This document shows positions 1 through 8,942 of a DNA stretch of 64,000 nt, piece after piece. This DNA is from Pseudomonadota bacterium. GTDB lineage: Bacteria > Pseudomonadota > Gammaproteobacteria > Burkholderiales > Casimicrobiaceae. The position numbers were made by a program, and so were the translations under genes. Within the stretch, counting starts at the first letter, position 1, and every line of letters begins with the position of its first letter. A model generated the notes under the pieces. The model had not been told where the DNA came from and ran no database searches. It saw only the letters and a program-made list of their open reading frames with translations. The stretch is taken from the NCBI GenBank assembly GCA_018241765.1, contig JAFEDD010000004.1, positions 98,298-162,297 of the forward strand. The letters run 5' to 3'.

Positions 1-2576
1 GGTTTGGCGATGCCTTCGGCGAGCAGACGCACATGCTCGCGTTGCAGATTGCGGCGCATCATCGCGATGGGGGCGCCGCTCGCAAGCTCGCTCCAGATGG
101 CTTTCTGCAAGGTGCCGTAGAGCTCGGCCAAGCCGAGCGCCTGTCCGGCATCGCCAAGCTTCTCGGGGGCGACGACGAGGCGGCCGGCGACGCTGTCGCG
201 CATCAGTTGCCCGAGCGCCGCGCGCTGCAACGCGAAGACGCGACCGGCGACCGATTGGTCGATCGGTTGCAGCGTCGGCATGCCGATGTCGTCATCAGCC
301 GCATCCCAACGGGCATCGAAGTCGGGCGTGAGCTTGCCTAGGAAGGCCGGGTCGAACTTGAAGGAATCGACGGCGAACAGGTGCTTCGCGAGCAAGCCGA
401 GTGCGCGCCGCTGCTGCGCGACGGGCACCGGCGTGATCGGCTGACGGCCGCTGCCGGCAACGTCGCGCAGCACGGTGACGCCACCGACGTATTTGCTGGC
501 CAGTTCCGCCACCTGCCCCATCAGCGCGAAGCCGCGCTGGAAGTTGCGCCGCAGTTGCTCGTACTTGGTGCCCGCAGGCAGCTCTTTGGCCTGCACGCGA
601 TCCCACAGTTCGCGAATGACGGTGAAGCGCTTTTCGTAGAAGCCGAGCGGATCGCTCGACAGGTCGAAGCGATTGGTCTCGGGGTCGATGCCCTCGACCG
701 GCCCGAACCCGGCGTCCTCGTCGGTCGCGTAGGCGTGCGTCGGGTCGAGCGCGCTGGCGAGCGTGCGATCGAGCGCCGCGCGTTCGGTCTCCGGCGTCGT
801 CGGCTGATAGCCGTATTCGATCGCCCACATGTCGTAGGGGCCGACGGTGATCATCGAATACTGGCCCTGGCGCTCGCCGAGCGTGGCGATGTTGAGCGCG
901 TTGTAGTCCATGACGGAGGCGGAGATGCCGACCTCGGCGCCGAACTTCGGATCATCGAGCTGCGCCGGCGTCATCGCGAGCGACCCCTTGAAGTTGTGGC
1001 GCAGGCCGAGCGTGTGCCCGACTTCGTGGGTGGTGATGTCCTTGATGGCATCCATGATCCACGATTGCGCGGCTGGCGAACCGTATTCGAATTCGCCGCG
1101 GGCGACGAGCAGGTCGAGCGCGAAGGCGGCTTCGTTCAATTTCTGGTCGGCGTAGGTGCAAAGCTCGCCGGAGTTGCGCATGAAGCCGCTGCCGCCGATC
1201 GGCCGTGGCGGGTCCTCGGCGACGCGGGCGCTGTAGAGGCGGGTGATGCTCTCGTTCATCTCGATGTCGGCATCGAGAATCTCGCCGCTGCGCGGATCGA
1301 CCTTGCTGGGGCCACGGGCGCCGAACTGGATGTTGTTGCCGGCGACCCAGCGGATCGAGGCGAAGCGCGTGGCTGAGGTGTCGAAGTCATCATCCTCGCC
1401 CTGCTGCTTGACCACGACGGCGTTCTTGAAGCCGATCTTCTCGAACGCGCGGTTCCATTCGAGGATGCCCTCGCGCACGGCCTTGCGGTATTCGGTCGGG
1501 ATGTTGCGGTCGAGCCAGTAGACGATCGGCTGCTTCGGCTCCGAGAGCGCGGCAGACGGATCCTGCTTTTCGAGCCGCCAGCGGTTGATGTAGCGCAGCT
1601 TGGGCTCGCGGCGGTCGGGGTTGGTGAAGTCATTCACGCCGGTGGTGAAGTAACCGACGCGCGGATCGGCCTCGCGCGGGCGCATCGGCGTCTCGGGCAG
1701 TTTCGAGAAGCCGTAGTAGTAGCCCATGAAGAGCGAGCGGATGTCGGGCAGCGTGCTCGGATACTTCGGCAGCGGCGCGCCGGGTTGCGGCATGGGCGGC
1801 GGCAGCGCGACGCGGCCCAGGCGGTAGTGCGCGCGCACGTTGAAGCCGGTCTCGGTGGCGCTGTTGCGCACGCGCTCGATGCCGGAGTTCTTCTCGTCGA
1901 AGGCGTAGGGCTGGCGGAAGCTCTGCTCGAGCTGCTGCGCGGCCATCGGGAAATCGTTCACCAGCACGGCATTCGCCTCGATCAGCACGCTCTTGCGCTC
2001 GGGGTGCGGCGCGCTGACGATGGCGGCACTGGCGATCAGGCTGTCCGAGAAGCTGCGCTCGACGGCATGGCGGATCGGCGCGTCCGCCGCGGCGGTGAAG
2101 GCGATGTTGCGGGCGATCAACTGCACCGCGTTGGGGCCGAAGCGGCGGAAGCTCGCGACATACTGGCCGCGCCCCGCCGCCAGAAAACCGCCCATCTGGT
2201 TGCCGTAGAGTCCGGCGTCGCCGATGCTGTTGGTCACGTTGACCGAGAAGAAGAACGGCTGATTCCACATGGCCTCGGGAATTTCGAGCCAGACCTTGTC
2301 GTCCTTGCGCCACGTCGTGAAGAAGCCCTTCTCTTCCTTGGCGTCCTTGATGATCTCGGCAAACGGCTTGGGCGCTCCGGCAGCGGCAGCCGCGCCTGCG
2401 CCACGCGAAGCGGCGGCGTTCGCGCCCGCTGCGCCGTTGCGGGCGGCGTCGGGGGCGCTGGCGGCGCCAGTCGCGGCGGTGGCGGGCGCGCTCGCGGCGG
2501 TCGGCGGCGTCACGCTCGCGCACGAAGCGAGGCCCACGGCGAGCAAGGCGGCTGGCAGAAGACGGAGAGAGAACAT
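1..2576 (-). CDS. Secreted zinc-dependent metalloprotease, DUF5117/DUF4953 type, copy 1 (C-terminus beyond window)
   Basis: This is an open frame of 858 codons from ATG at 2576 with no stop before the window edge, so the C-terminal end is missing. The N-terminus is a lipoprotein-type signal peptide ending in LASC, followed by an Ala/Pro-rich linker. The zinc motif HEVGHTLGLRH (HExxHxxGxxH) starts at residue 517, giving H517, H521 and H527 as ligands and E518 as catalytic base. In this family an N-terminal DUF5118 segment and DUF5117 precede the DUF4953 catalytic region. It is a full-length paralogue of the gene at 5884-8676, similar throughout. A dispersed palindromic repeat begins 27 bp upstream of the start. 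It is likely a periplasmic or outer-membrane-anchored peptidase; the substrate is unknown. Confidence 0.9.
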   Translation of the reverse strand, partial: MFSLRLLPAALLAVGLASCASVTPPTAASAPATAATGAASAPDAARNGAAGANAAASRGAGAAAAAGAPKPFAEIIKDAKEEKGFFTTWRKDDKVWLEIPEAMWNQPFFFSVNVTNSIGDAGLYGNQMGGFLAAGRGQYVASFRRFGPNAVQLIARNIAFTAAADAPIRHAVERSFSDSLIASAAIVSAPHPERKSVLIEANAVLVNDFPMAAQQLEQSFRQPYAFDEKNSGIERVRNSATETGFNVRAHYRLGRVALPPPMPQPGAPLPKYPSTLPDIRSLFMGYYYGFSKLPETPMRPREADPRVGYFTTGVNDFTNPDRREPKLRYINRWRLEKQDPSAALSEPKQPIVYWLDRNIPTEYRKAVREGILEWNRAFEKIGFKNAVVVKQQGEDDDFDTSATRFASIRWVAGNNIQFGARGPSKVDPRSGEILDADIEMNESITRLYSARVAEDPPRPIGGSGFMRNSGELCTYADQKLNEAAFALDLLVARGEFEYGSPAAQSWIMDAIKDITTHEVGHTLGLRHNFKGSLAMTPAQLDDPKFGAEVGISASVMDYNALNIATLGERQGQYSMITVGPYDMWAIEYGYQPTTPETERAALDRTLASALDPTHAYATDEDAGFGPVEGIDPETNRFDLSSDPLGFYEKRFTVIRELWDRVQAKELPAGTKYEQLRRNFQRGFALMGQVAELASKYVGGVTVLRDVAGSGRQPITPVPVAQQRRALGLLAKHLFAVDSFKFDPAFLGKLTPDFDARWDAADDDIGMPTLQPIDQSVAGRVFALQRAALGQLMRDSVAGRLVVAPEKLGDAGQALGLAELYGTLQKAIWSELASGAPIAMMRRNLQREHVRLLAEGIAK

Positions 2577-2602
2577 CGAAGAATCCTCGGCAGAGAATGA
2601 AA

Positions 2603-2720
2603 GCAACTTTTTGCTCAAACCCGCATCCACAACGGGCTTGGAGCGCAATTTCGCCAACTATCGACTTTCTGCGAAATCACGGTCCAAGCCCATCGTAGAC
2701 GGGCTTTGCGCAACAAGTTG
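2603..2720. repeat. Dispersed palindromic element, copy A
   Basis: First of five related intergenic elements of about 120 bp. The left arm CCGCATCCACAACGGGCTTG (2621-2640) faces an inverted right arm with CAAGCCC near 2684. The core carries TATCGACTT and GCGAAATC. The outer ends caactttt and caagttg are also roughly inverted. The right arm is diverged (CCATCGTAGACGGGC) compared with other copies. It lies just upstream of metalloprotease copy 1. Confidence 0.75.
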
Positions 2721-2830
2721 CTGCGCCCGATCGGGCGGCAAAGGTGCGAGTGTAGTGGCTTCGCGGCGGTCAACCGGCCGCGCCTGCGGTGCGCTGCGAC
2801 GAATGGCGATCGCGCGTGTGCGGATGACGT

Positions 2831-3829
2831 TCAGCGCCGCGCCGGGCGGCGCGTCGGCAAGGTTCCGCTGTGGCGCAGCCAGGCGTCGAGCCGCGCATTG
2901 AAGCGCTTCGCCTCGGCCAGCAACCAATCGACGAAGGCCCGCACTTCGCCACGGGCGAGCGCGCGCTCGGCGACGACCAGATAGCAGCCGGCGCCGGTCG
3001 CCGCGGCCACGTCGAGCGGCCGCACGAGGCTGCCCGACATGAAGGCATCGGCCCCGTACGTGCGCCCGAGCACGACGCCCTGCCCGCTTTGCGCCGCGAG
3101 GAAGGTCTGGGCGATGAAATCGAATTTCAGTTGCGAACGGCCCTTCACTTCCGGCTGCCCGATCGCCTCGAAGAAGCCGGGCCAGGTGGAGCGGTATTCG
3201 GCCCGCCCGCCGTAGGTCGACTCGATCAGCGTGTGCGCACGAAGATCGGCCAGCGTCTTCAGTGGCGGCGCGGCGCGCAGGTAATCGGGGCTCACCAGCG
3301 GGAACAGCACCTCCTCGATCAGGAGCGTCGCGCCGGGCGGCGCTTGTTCGGCCGAGAGGTAGCGAATCGCCACGTCGATGTCATCGACTTCGAGATCGAT
3401 CAGGCGATCGGTGGCGCCGATGGTGAGATCGGCATGCGGGCGCAGCGCACGAAACCCCGGCAGACGCGGAATCAGCCACAATGAGGCGAACGACGCGAAG
3501 GTGGTCACCGCCACGCGCGGCGAGTGCACGTCGCGACGCAGCCGCTCGACCCCCCCGTCGAGCTCGGCGAGCACTCGCGTCACGAGCGGCAGGAACTCGC
3601 GCCCGGCGGCCGTCAGCGCGATCTCGCGCGCCTTGCGCACGAAGAGCGCCACGCCGAGTTCGTCCTCCAGCCCCTGCACCTGACGGCTCACGGCCGACTG
3701 CGTGAGGCTCAGCTCGTCGGCCGCCCGGGTGAGGCTCATCAACCGCGCGGCGGCTTCGAACCCGCGCAAGCCGGCGAGCGTGAGCGGGCGGTGGCGCGGC
3801 GTGGGGGCGTGCATCGTCGTCTTGCTCAT
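2831..3829 (-). CDS. LysR-family transcriptional regulator
   Basis: 332 residues, the usual length of the family. The N-terminal winged helix-turn-helix spans about residues 15-75, with FEAAARLMSLTRAADELSLT and SAVSRQVQGLEDELG typical of LysR DNA-binding domains. The remainder is the periplasmic-binding-protein-like effector domain, and the C-terminus is Arg-rich. ATG at 3829 is used; ATG at 3814 (MHAPT) is a possible alternative and neither has a clear ribosome binding site. It is divergent from the DUF2917 gene at 3945 across 115 bp, the usual arrangement when a LysR protein controls its neighbour, so DUF2917 is the likely target (inference). The effector cannot be predicted. Confidence 0.9.
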   Translation of the reverse strand: MSKTTMHAPTPRHRPLTLAGLRGFEAAARLMSLTRAADELSLTQSAVSRQVQGLEDELGVALFVRKAREIALTAAGREFLPLVTRVLAELDGGVERLRRDVHSPRVAVTTFASFASLWLIPRLPGFRALRPHADLTIGATDRLIDLEVDDIDVAIRYLSAEQAPPGATLLIEEVLFPLVSPDYLRAAPPLKTLADLRAHTLIESTYGGRAEYRSTWPGFFEAIGQPEVKGRSQLKFDFIAQTFLAAQSGQGVVLGRTYGADAFMSGSLVRPLDVAAATGAGCYLVVAERALARGEVRAFVDWLLAEAKRFNARLDAWLRHSGTLPTRRPARR

Positions 3830-3944
3830 GCGCGTTGTGCAGGCTCGCCTGCAATCAATTCGTTGGACACGGTGGAATTATCGCTCTCAAATAGCGTCTC
3901 AGAACTCATCCACTTGACAAGCCAAGACCGCAAGGAGCACAGGC

Positions 3945-4340
3945 ATGGACCGCGTTCAACCCTCCCCCGAATTTCCCCACGCCACGCAGGACTGGACGCT
4001 CGGCCACGGCCGCGCGCTGACGCTGCAAGCGGCGCAGGTCGCCTCGATCGAGGCGCTCTCGGGCGCGCTGTGGGTCACCGTCACCGGCAACGCTCAGGAC
4101 TTCTTCGTGCCACACGGCGATCGGCTCGACGTCCCCGTCAACCACGGCCAGGTCGTCGTCGAGGCGATGGCGGACGGCGCCGTGCTGCGCGTCGCGCAAC
4201 ACGTCCTCGCCGCTCGCGGCGCACCCCAGCCCAGCTTCGCGCGCGCCGTGCAGGTCTCCCTCGTGCAACCGCTCGGCCGCGGCCTGCGCCGCCTCGCCGA
4301 CTGGCTCGACCCCGCCGCGCCCGCGCTCAACACGCACTGA
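3945..4340 (+). CDS. DUF2917 family protein
   Basis: 131 residues. The central stretch SGALWVTVTGNAQDFFVPHGDRL followed by a V-rich strand matches the small beta-barrel DUF2917 family, a cytoplasmic protein of unknown function common in betaproteobacteria. AAGGAG stands 9 bp before ATG 3945. It is divergent from a LysR gene and followed by a strong intrinsic terminator, so it is probably a single-gene transcript. Its last codons and 3' flank are duplicated 589 bp downstream (4902-4944). Confidence 0.8.
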   Translation: MDRVQPSPEFPHATQDWTLGHGRALTLQAAQVASIEALSGALWVTVTGNAQDFFVPHGDRLDVPVNHGQVVVEAMADGAVLRVAQHVLAARGAPQPSFARAVQVSLVQPLGRGLRRLADWLDPAAPALNTH

Positions 4341-4355
4341 CCGGCAAAGCGCAAC
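4313..4355. repeat. 43-bp direct repeat, copy 1 (end of DUF2917 gene)
   Basis: Starts with CGCCGCGCCCGCGCT and ends with GACCGGCAAAGCGCAAC; 41 of 43 bases match the copy at 4902-4944. It covers the last nine codons and the stop of the DUF2917 gene. The two copies bracket the broken ParE-like gene. Confidence 0.85.
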
Positions 4356-4367
4356 GAACTCCCTGCT

Positions 4368-4405
4368 GCCACGGCATCCCCCGATGCCGTGGCTTTTTTT
4401 TTTTT
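4368..4405 (+). terminator. Intrinsic terminator after DUF2917 gene
   Basis: A perfect 11-bp stem (GCCACGGCATC, 4368-4378, with GATGCCGTGGC, 4383-4393), a CCCC loop and a run of 12 T. This is the strongest intrinsic terminator seen in the window. Confidence 0.93.
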
Positions 4406-4452
4406 GCGTGGTCGACGCGCGCCTGTGTGGGCAGCCATGGGCGAGGCCGCGA

Positions 4453-4820
4453 TCAGACGTTGCGCCTCGACCGTTGCACGTCGGCGTGGAAGGCCGGGGT
4501 CGGTTCGGCGATCAGGGTTTCGATGTCGCGCACCTGATGCTGAACCGTCAGCACCGCGATACGTTGCGGCACGAGGTCACAGATCACGTAATGTGCCGAG
4601 CGGAAACCATCAAGAACGGCGTCGAGCGGTGCTGCCGAAGGCGGCCCTTTTCCGGGTTGACGGCGGCGTCGGCCATGATGGCGTACAGGTCGGCGAGGTA
4701 GCGATCGGCGACGTCGTCGCCCCACGCTCGGCGTGGACGCGCGTGGATACGGCGCAAGTCCAGCGCCGCATTCCGGGTCAGAAGCAACGTGCCGGTCGAC
4801 GGTGCGCCATTGCCAGCCAT
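4453..4820 (-). pseudogene. ParE/RelE-type toxin, frameshifted
   Basis: From ATG 4820 the frame reads a ParE-like toxin start (LLLTRNAALDLRRIHARPRR, then WGDDVADRYLADLYAIM and NPEKGRLRQH). It stops early after SARH. One base over, the expected C-terminus continues (HYVICDLVPQRIAVLTVQHQ ... ETLIAEPTPAF) to a stop at 4453. The break is near 4590, in the strand preceding YVI. ParE toxins poison gyrase or act as RelE-fold ribonucleases; this copy is probably inactive. Just upstream, the fragment FKADMAALDRKEADGWQWRT may be the tail of a lost antitoxin (weak). No complete antitoxin is present. A sequencing indel is the alternative. Confidence 0.65.
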
Positions 4821-4901
4821 CGGCTTCCTTGCGGTCGAGCGCCGCCATGTCGGCCTTGAAATCGCCGGCAAGTCGTAATCACGAATCGGGTTCTTCCGCA
4901 A

Positions 4902-4944
4902 CGCCGCGCCCGCGCTGCACACGCACTGACCGGCAAAGCGCAAC
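4902..4944. repeat. 43-bp direct repeat, copy 2
   Basis: Duplicate of the end of the DUF2917 gene including its stop codon, with two mismatches (GCAC for CAAC in the middle). No DUF2917 coding sequence precedes it. It marks the far boundary of the segment carrying the broken toxin. Confidence 0.85.
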
Positions 4945-5070
4945 AACGTCCGGTCGCCGGTCGGCCACGAAAGCGGACGAACAGACGCCCTCGACGGCGA
5001 GCCGCGTTGACAACGTCTTTTTTTTGCTAGGGTGAAACCACTTTCCACACCGACCCCCCAGGAGTCAACC

Positions 5071-5686
5071 ATGAAACGCGCACTTGCCGTACTTGGGTTG
5101 CTGACGTTGACACTGCTGTCGATGTCGAGCATCGCCATCAGGCCGGCCTTTGCGGCATGCGCGATGTGCACTGCGGAGGGTGGCGGTGACGGCCACAAGG
5201 CAGCGTCGACGTGCGACGCCGCGGAAGGTTTGACCTTCACGTCGCAGCAAACCGCACCGCAAATCTTTCAACTCGTCGGCAACGATGATCTGGCGGCGCT
5301 GGCGATCTGGGTTCTCGAACGAAACGCCCGGGGAGGGTCGCCTGTCGGATGTGGGCGCGTTCCCCTTCGCGCTGCCTCGATCGGAGGCTGAGCGGCGGCG
5401 TGCCTTGAATGGACAGTCCCTCGAGTTCACGCCGTTCGGCGTCGAAACGACGGGCTTCGCGGATTACGCGGCGAGCTTTTCGAACGATGGCAACCTCGAT
5501 ATCACCATGCGCGTCTGGCGCGTGGCGACGGCGACTCAGCAACCGATCGACGGAGTGCACCTGCTCGTGAACTATCGCCTCGTGAACCGGGCATTGGTCG
5601 TTCAGTCCGTCGAGGTGTTGCGGGCCATGCCTGTGCCGGAAGCCTCCTACTTCGGAAAGAGGACACGCACGGAGCGCGCTGGATAA
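5071..5686 (+). pseudogene. Small secreted protein of unknown function, frameshifted
   Basis: CAGGAG stands 6 bp before ATG 5071. The start encodes a clear signal peptide (MKRALAVLGLLTLTLLSM ... PAFA, about 28 residues) and a short Cys-containing segment (CAMCTAEGG). The first frame runs to 5391, but its last third has poor codon use. From about 5305 good GC-rich codon use passes to the +1-shifted frame (GFSNETPGEGRLSDVG ... LVNYRLVNRALVVQSVEV), which ends at 5686. The simplest reading is one exported protein of about 205 residues with a one-base indel near 5300-5320. I do not recognise the family. Confidence 0.5.
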
Positions 5687-5883
5687 GCCCACGGCGCGCA
5701 TCGCATCGGCGGCGTCTCGGCCCGCGTGATGATTTCGGCCTTCCCGGCCTTCTCGGCCACGCGGCTTTCCACTGCCGTCTGAGGCGTTGCCAGCGCGGTT
5801 GATCGTCGCGTCACGCGCCAAGGGCCGCACGCACGGCGAGCCGCATCGATGCCCGATGCCGCCCGTCTCGCGTGCTGCGCCGT

Positions 5884-8676
5884 TCAGCCGACCACGCGCA
5901 CGGCCTGCGCCTTCAGCGCGGTGTCCAGCGTGTCGATCGTCTCATCGAGGTGGGCCCGCGTTGGCGGCGACAGGCGGGTGTTGCCGCGCGCTTCTCGGGC
6001 GCGGGCGAGCAGCGTCTTGGCGGTGGCGCGGTGCAGCGCGCGGGCGTCGCCGAGCGCAGCGCCGAGGCCGGGTTTGGCGATGGCGGCGGCGAGGCGCCGC
6101 GCGTGCTCGCGTTGCAGCGCGCGCCGCGCCGGCGAGACGTCGACCACGCGCTCGCCCCAGATGGCGCGAGTGAGCGTGCCGTAGAGCTCGTCGAGCGTCA
6201 GCGCCTGCGCGCCGTCGGCGAGCTTGTTGCGCGAATTGACGAGGCGCGTGGCGACCGTCGGCGAGAGCAGGCGGTCGAGCACGGCGGTCTGCTGCGCGAG
6301 CAACGTCGCCTCCAGCGAGCGATCGAGCGGCGGCGTGTAGCCGCGGTCGAGCGCATCATCGACCAGTCGGCTCGCGAACGCGGGGGTCAGCTGAAAGCCG
6401 TCGACGGCAAAGAGCCGCTCGGAGAGGAGCTTCAGCGCGGCGCGCTGCCTGGCGGCCGGCACCGGTGTATACGGCGCGCGGCCGCTGCCGGCCTGGTCGC
6501 GCAGATAGACGACGCCTCCGACGTACTTGGCGACCATCTCGAAGGCGCGGCCCATTTGCCCGAGCCCGCTGACGAAGTTGCGGGTGAGGCTCTCGTAGTG
6601 CTCGCCCGAGGGCAGCGTGCGCGCCTGCAGCCGATCGAAGAGCTCCTGCGACAGCGCGAGGCGCCGTGCGGCGAACGCGAGCGGGTCGCCGCCGACGTCG
6701 CGCTGGTTGACTTCGGGGTCCATGCCGTCGAAGTCGCCGGCGAGTTCCTCGTCGGTGCCGTAGGCAAGGTCATGCTCGGCGCTGCGGGCGGCGATGCGCG
6801 CGAGCGCGGCGGCCTCATCGGTGGCCGGCAGCTCGCGATAGGCGTACTCGATGGCCCAGTAGTCGTAGGGCCCGAGCGTGCTCATGACGTACTCGCCCTG
6901 CGCCTCTCCATCGAGCGCGACGTTGAAGGCGTTGTAGTCCATCACCGAGCCGCTGATGCCATGCGCCCGCGTGAAGGCGGGGTCGCTGATCTGCGCCTGC
7001 GTGTAGATGGTGGAGGCGCGGAAGTTGTGGCGCAGGCCGAGCGTGTGGCCGACTTCGTGGGTGACGACGTCCTTCAGCACGGCGTGCACGATGCGCTCGA
7101 CCTCGGCCGGCGGCAGCGTCGCATCGGCGCTGCGCAAGGCGAGCAGATCGAGCGCGAAGCCCGCCTCGTCGATGGCGCTCTGGTCATAGGCGCAGAGCTC
7201 GGCGTCCTGCGCCTCGGCGAGCGCGCCGGTCGTCGCCGTGGCCGACAGGAAGCCGTGGTCGTGCCCGCTGTCGCGCGCCGTCGCCGCCGGTTGCGGACGC
7301 GGCCACTGCTCGCGCGCCGCACGGCGCGGCAGCGTGACCCAGACGTTGCCGATGGTGATGTCGGCATCGAGGATTTCCCCCGAGCGCGGATCGATGCGCG
7401 AGGGCCCGACGGCGAGCGCACCGTCGCTGTAGTCGACGAACCAGCGCACCGAGGCGCGGCTCGTCTCGTGCGTGCTCCAGGTGGCGTCATCGGGCTGCTG
7501 CTCGACGCGGATGGCGTCCTTGAAGCCGATCTTCTCGAATGCGCGGTTCCATTCCAGCACGCCGGCCTTCACGGTGTCGCGGTATTCGAGCGGGATGTTC
7601 TTGTCGAGCCAGTAGACGATCGGCTTTTTCGGCTCCGAGAGCGCCGCCGAGGGGTCCTTCTTTTCGAGCCGCCAGCGGTTGATGACGTACTTGCGCGGGA
7701 ACGCCGCGCGCTCGTCGCCGAAGTCCCACAGCCGCTGATTGAAGTGGCCCACGCGACCGTCGGCCGGCCGCGCGCGCATCGGCTCGTCGGGCAGTTTCGA
7801 CAGCGTGTAGAAAAATCCAAGGAAAAAGCTGCGCGGATCGGGCACCCCGCTGATCGGGCGGGCCGGAGTCGCCAGCAGGCCGGCAAGCCCGCTCGGCGGA
7901 GGCGGCAGCTTCGGCACGGCGAAGTGCGCCGTCACGTCGAAGGTGGTGGCGTCGGTGCGCGACTGTGTCTGCCGGAAGTACGAATTGCCGCGATCGAGCG
8001 CATAGCCGGAGCGGAAAACCGCATCGAGCGACGCGGTGATCATCGGGATGTCACCGAGCAACAGCGCGTTGGCCTCGACCAGCACCGATTTGCGCTCCGG
8101 ATGCGGCGCGCTGACCACCGGCGCGGCGGCGAGCAGGCTGTCGCTGGTGCCCTCGGCCGTGGCCACGGCGAGCGGCGTGCCCGGTTTGGCATGGTTCGCG
8201 AAGTTGCGCGCAATCAACTGCACGTTGTTGCCGATCTTGCGGAAGCTGACGATATTGCCGCGCAGCATCGAGCGCGCCAGCGACGTCGGCATTTCGCTCA
8301 TCACGCCACGGCTCAGGTTGGCTTGCAGGTAGAAGAGCTGATCGAACTGCTCGGGTTTGAGCTCGATCCACACCTTGTCGTCCTTCGTCCACAGCGGGAA
8401 CAGACCGGGCTGCTCCTTGGCGTCCTTGACGATGTCGGCGAACGGGCGCGGCGGTGGCGGCGTGCCGGGCGCGCCAGGCGTGGCGGCGCCGGAGGCGGCG
8501 GGCCGCGACGGCATGGCAGCGCCGGTGCCGTTGGCCGTGGCCGGTTCGGCGGCGGTGGGCGCGCCACCGGCGGTGGCGGCCGGCGCAGCGACGGGCGGCG
8601 TCGGCGCGACGCTCGCGCACGAGGCAAGCAGCAGCGCCACACCGCCAAGCAGCGCCGGAGAACGGTGAGAGGGCAT
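5884..8676 (-). CDS. Secreted zinc-dependent metalloprotease, DUF5117/DUF4953 type, copy 2
   Basis: 930 residues from ATG 8676, chosen over longer in-frame starts because AGGAG lies 5 bp upstream and the protein then begins with a lipoprotein signal (LLLASC). An Ala/Pro/Thr-rich linker follows. The DUF5117 segment contains PHPERKSVLVEANALLLGD and the DUF4953 catalytic region contains HEVGHTLGLRH at residues 540-550 (zinc ligands H540, H544, H550; catalytic E541) and the Met-turn-like SVMDYNAFN. It is a paralogue of the gene at 1-2576. The LysR/DUF2917/toxin segment lies between the two, so they are not a simple tandem. A dispersed repeat lies 21 bp upstream of the start. Substrate unknown. 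Confidence 0.92.
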   Translation of the reverse strand: MPSHRSPALLGGVALLLASCASVAPTPPVAAPAATAGGAPTAAEPATANGTGAAMPSRPAASGAATPGAPGTPPPPRPFADIVKDAKEQPGLFPLWTKDDKVWIELKPEQFDQLFYLQANLSRGVMSEMPTSLARSMLRGNIVSFRKIGNNVQLIARNFANHAKPGTPLAVATAEGTSDSLLAAAPVVSAPHPERKSVLVEANALLLGDIPMITASLDAVFRSGYALDRGNSYFRQTQSRTDATTFDVTAHFAVPKLPPPPSGLAGLLATPARPISGVPDPRSFFLGFFYTLSKLPDEPMRARPADGRVGHFNQRLWDFGDERAAFPRKYVINRWRLEKKDPSAALSEPKKPIVYWLDKNIPLEYRDTVKAGVLEWNRAFEKIGFKDAIRVEQQPDDATWSTHETSRASVRWFVDYSDGALAVGPSRIDPRSGEILDADITIGNVWVTLPRRAAREQWPRPQPAATARDSGHDHGFLSATATTGALAEAQDAELCAYDQSAIDEAGFALDLLALRSADATLPPAEVERIVHAVLKDVVTHEVGHTLGLRHNFRASTIYTQAQISDPAFTRAHGISGSVMDYNAFNVALDGEAQGEYVMSTLGPYDYWAIEYAYRELPATDEAAALARIAARSAEHDLAYGTDEELAGDFDGMDPEVNQRDVGGDPLAFAARRLALSQELFDRLQARTLPSGEHYESLTRNFVSGLGQMGRAFEMVAKYVGGVVYLRDQAGSGRAPYTPVPAARQRAALKLLSERLFAVDGFQLTPAFASRLVDDALDRGYTPPLDRSLEATLLAQQTAVLDRLLSPTVATRLVNSRNKLADGAQALTLDELYGTLTRAIWGERVVDVSPARRALQREHARRLAAAIAKPGLGAALGDARALHRATAKTLLARAREARGNTRLSPPTRAHLDETIDTLDTALKAQAVRVVG

Positions 8677-8696
8677 GTCGACTCCTGAAATGGTCA

Positions 8697-8818
8697 ATGG
8701 CTTTGCTTTGAATGGCGCATCCACAACGGGCTTCGCGGCCGAAAACGCCGAATGTCGACAATCAGCGAAATCGTGCTCCAAGCCCGTCATGGATGCGGCT
8801 TTCGACGAAAAGATGTTG
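8697..8818. repeat. Dispersed palindromic element, copy B
   Basis: Left arm GCGCATCCACAACGGGCTTC from 8716, right arm CAAGCCCGTCATGGATGCGG around 8779-8798, core with TGTCGACAATC and GCGAAATCG. The right end reads AAAAGATGTTG. It lies between the ribosome binding site of metalloprotease copy 2 and the miaB 3' region, so it is probably transcribed in the protease leader. Confidence 0.75.
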
Positions 8819-8942
8819 CCGCTGCGCGTGCCCCTCCCCGCCGTTGCGCCGAAGTTTAGGGGCGCAACCGGGCAGTGCGCGAAAGCGGACGGAAAACTGC
8901 GATGAATGAACGGATGCGGCGGCTGAGCGACGAGGCTGCACG

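Noticed and set aside
1630-2523. Minus-strand frame of 297 codons within metalloprotease copy 1
   Set aside because: Arg-rich out-of-frame shadow; the true frame from 2576 continues unbroken to the window edge with intact motifs.
5872-8688. Plus-strand open frame of 938 codons
   Set aside because: Antisense shadow of metalloprotease copy 2, with Arg-rich composition and no domain.
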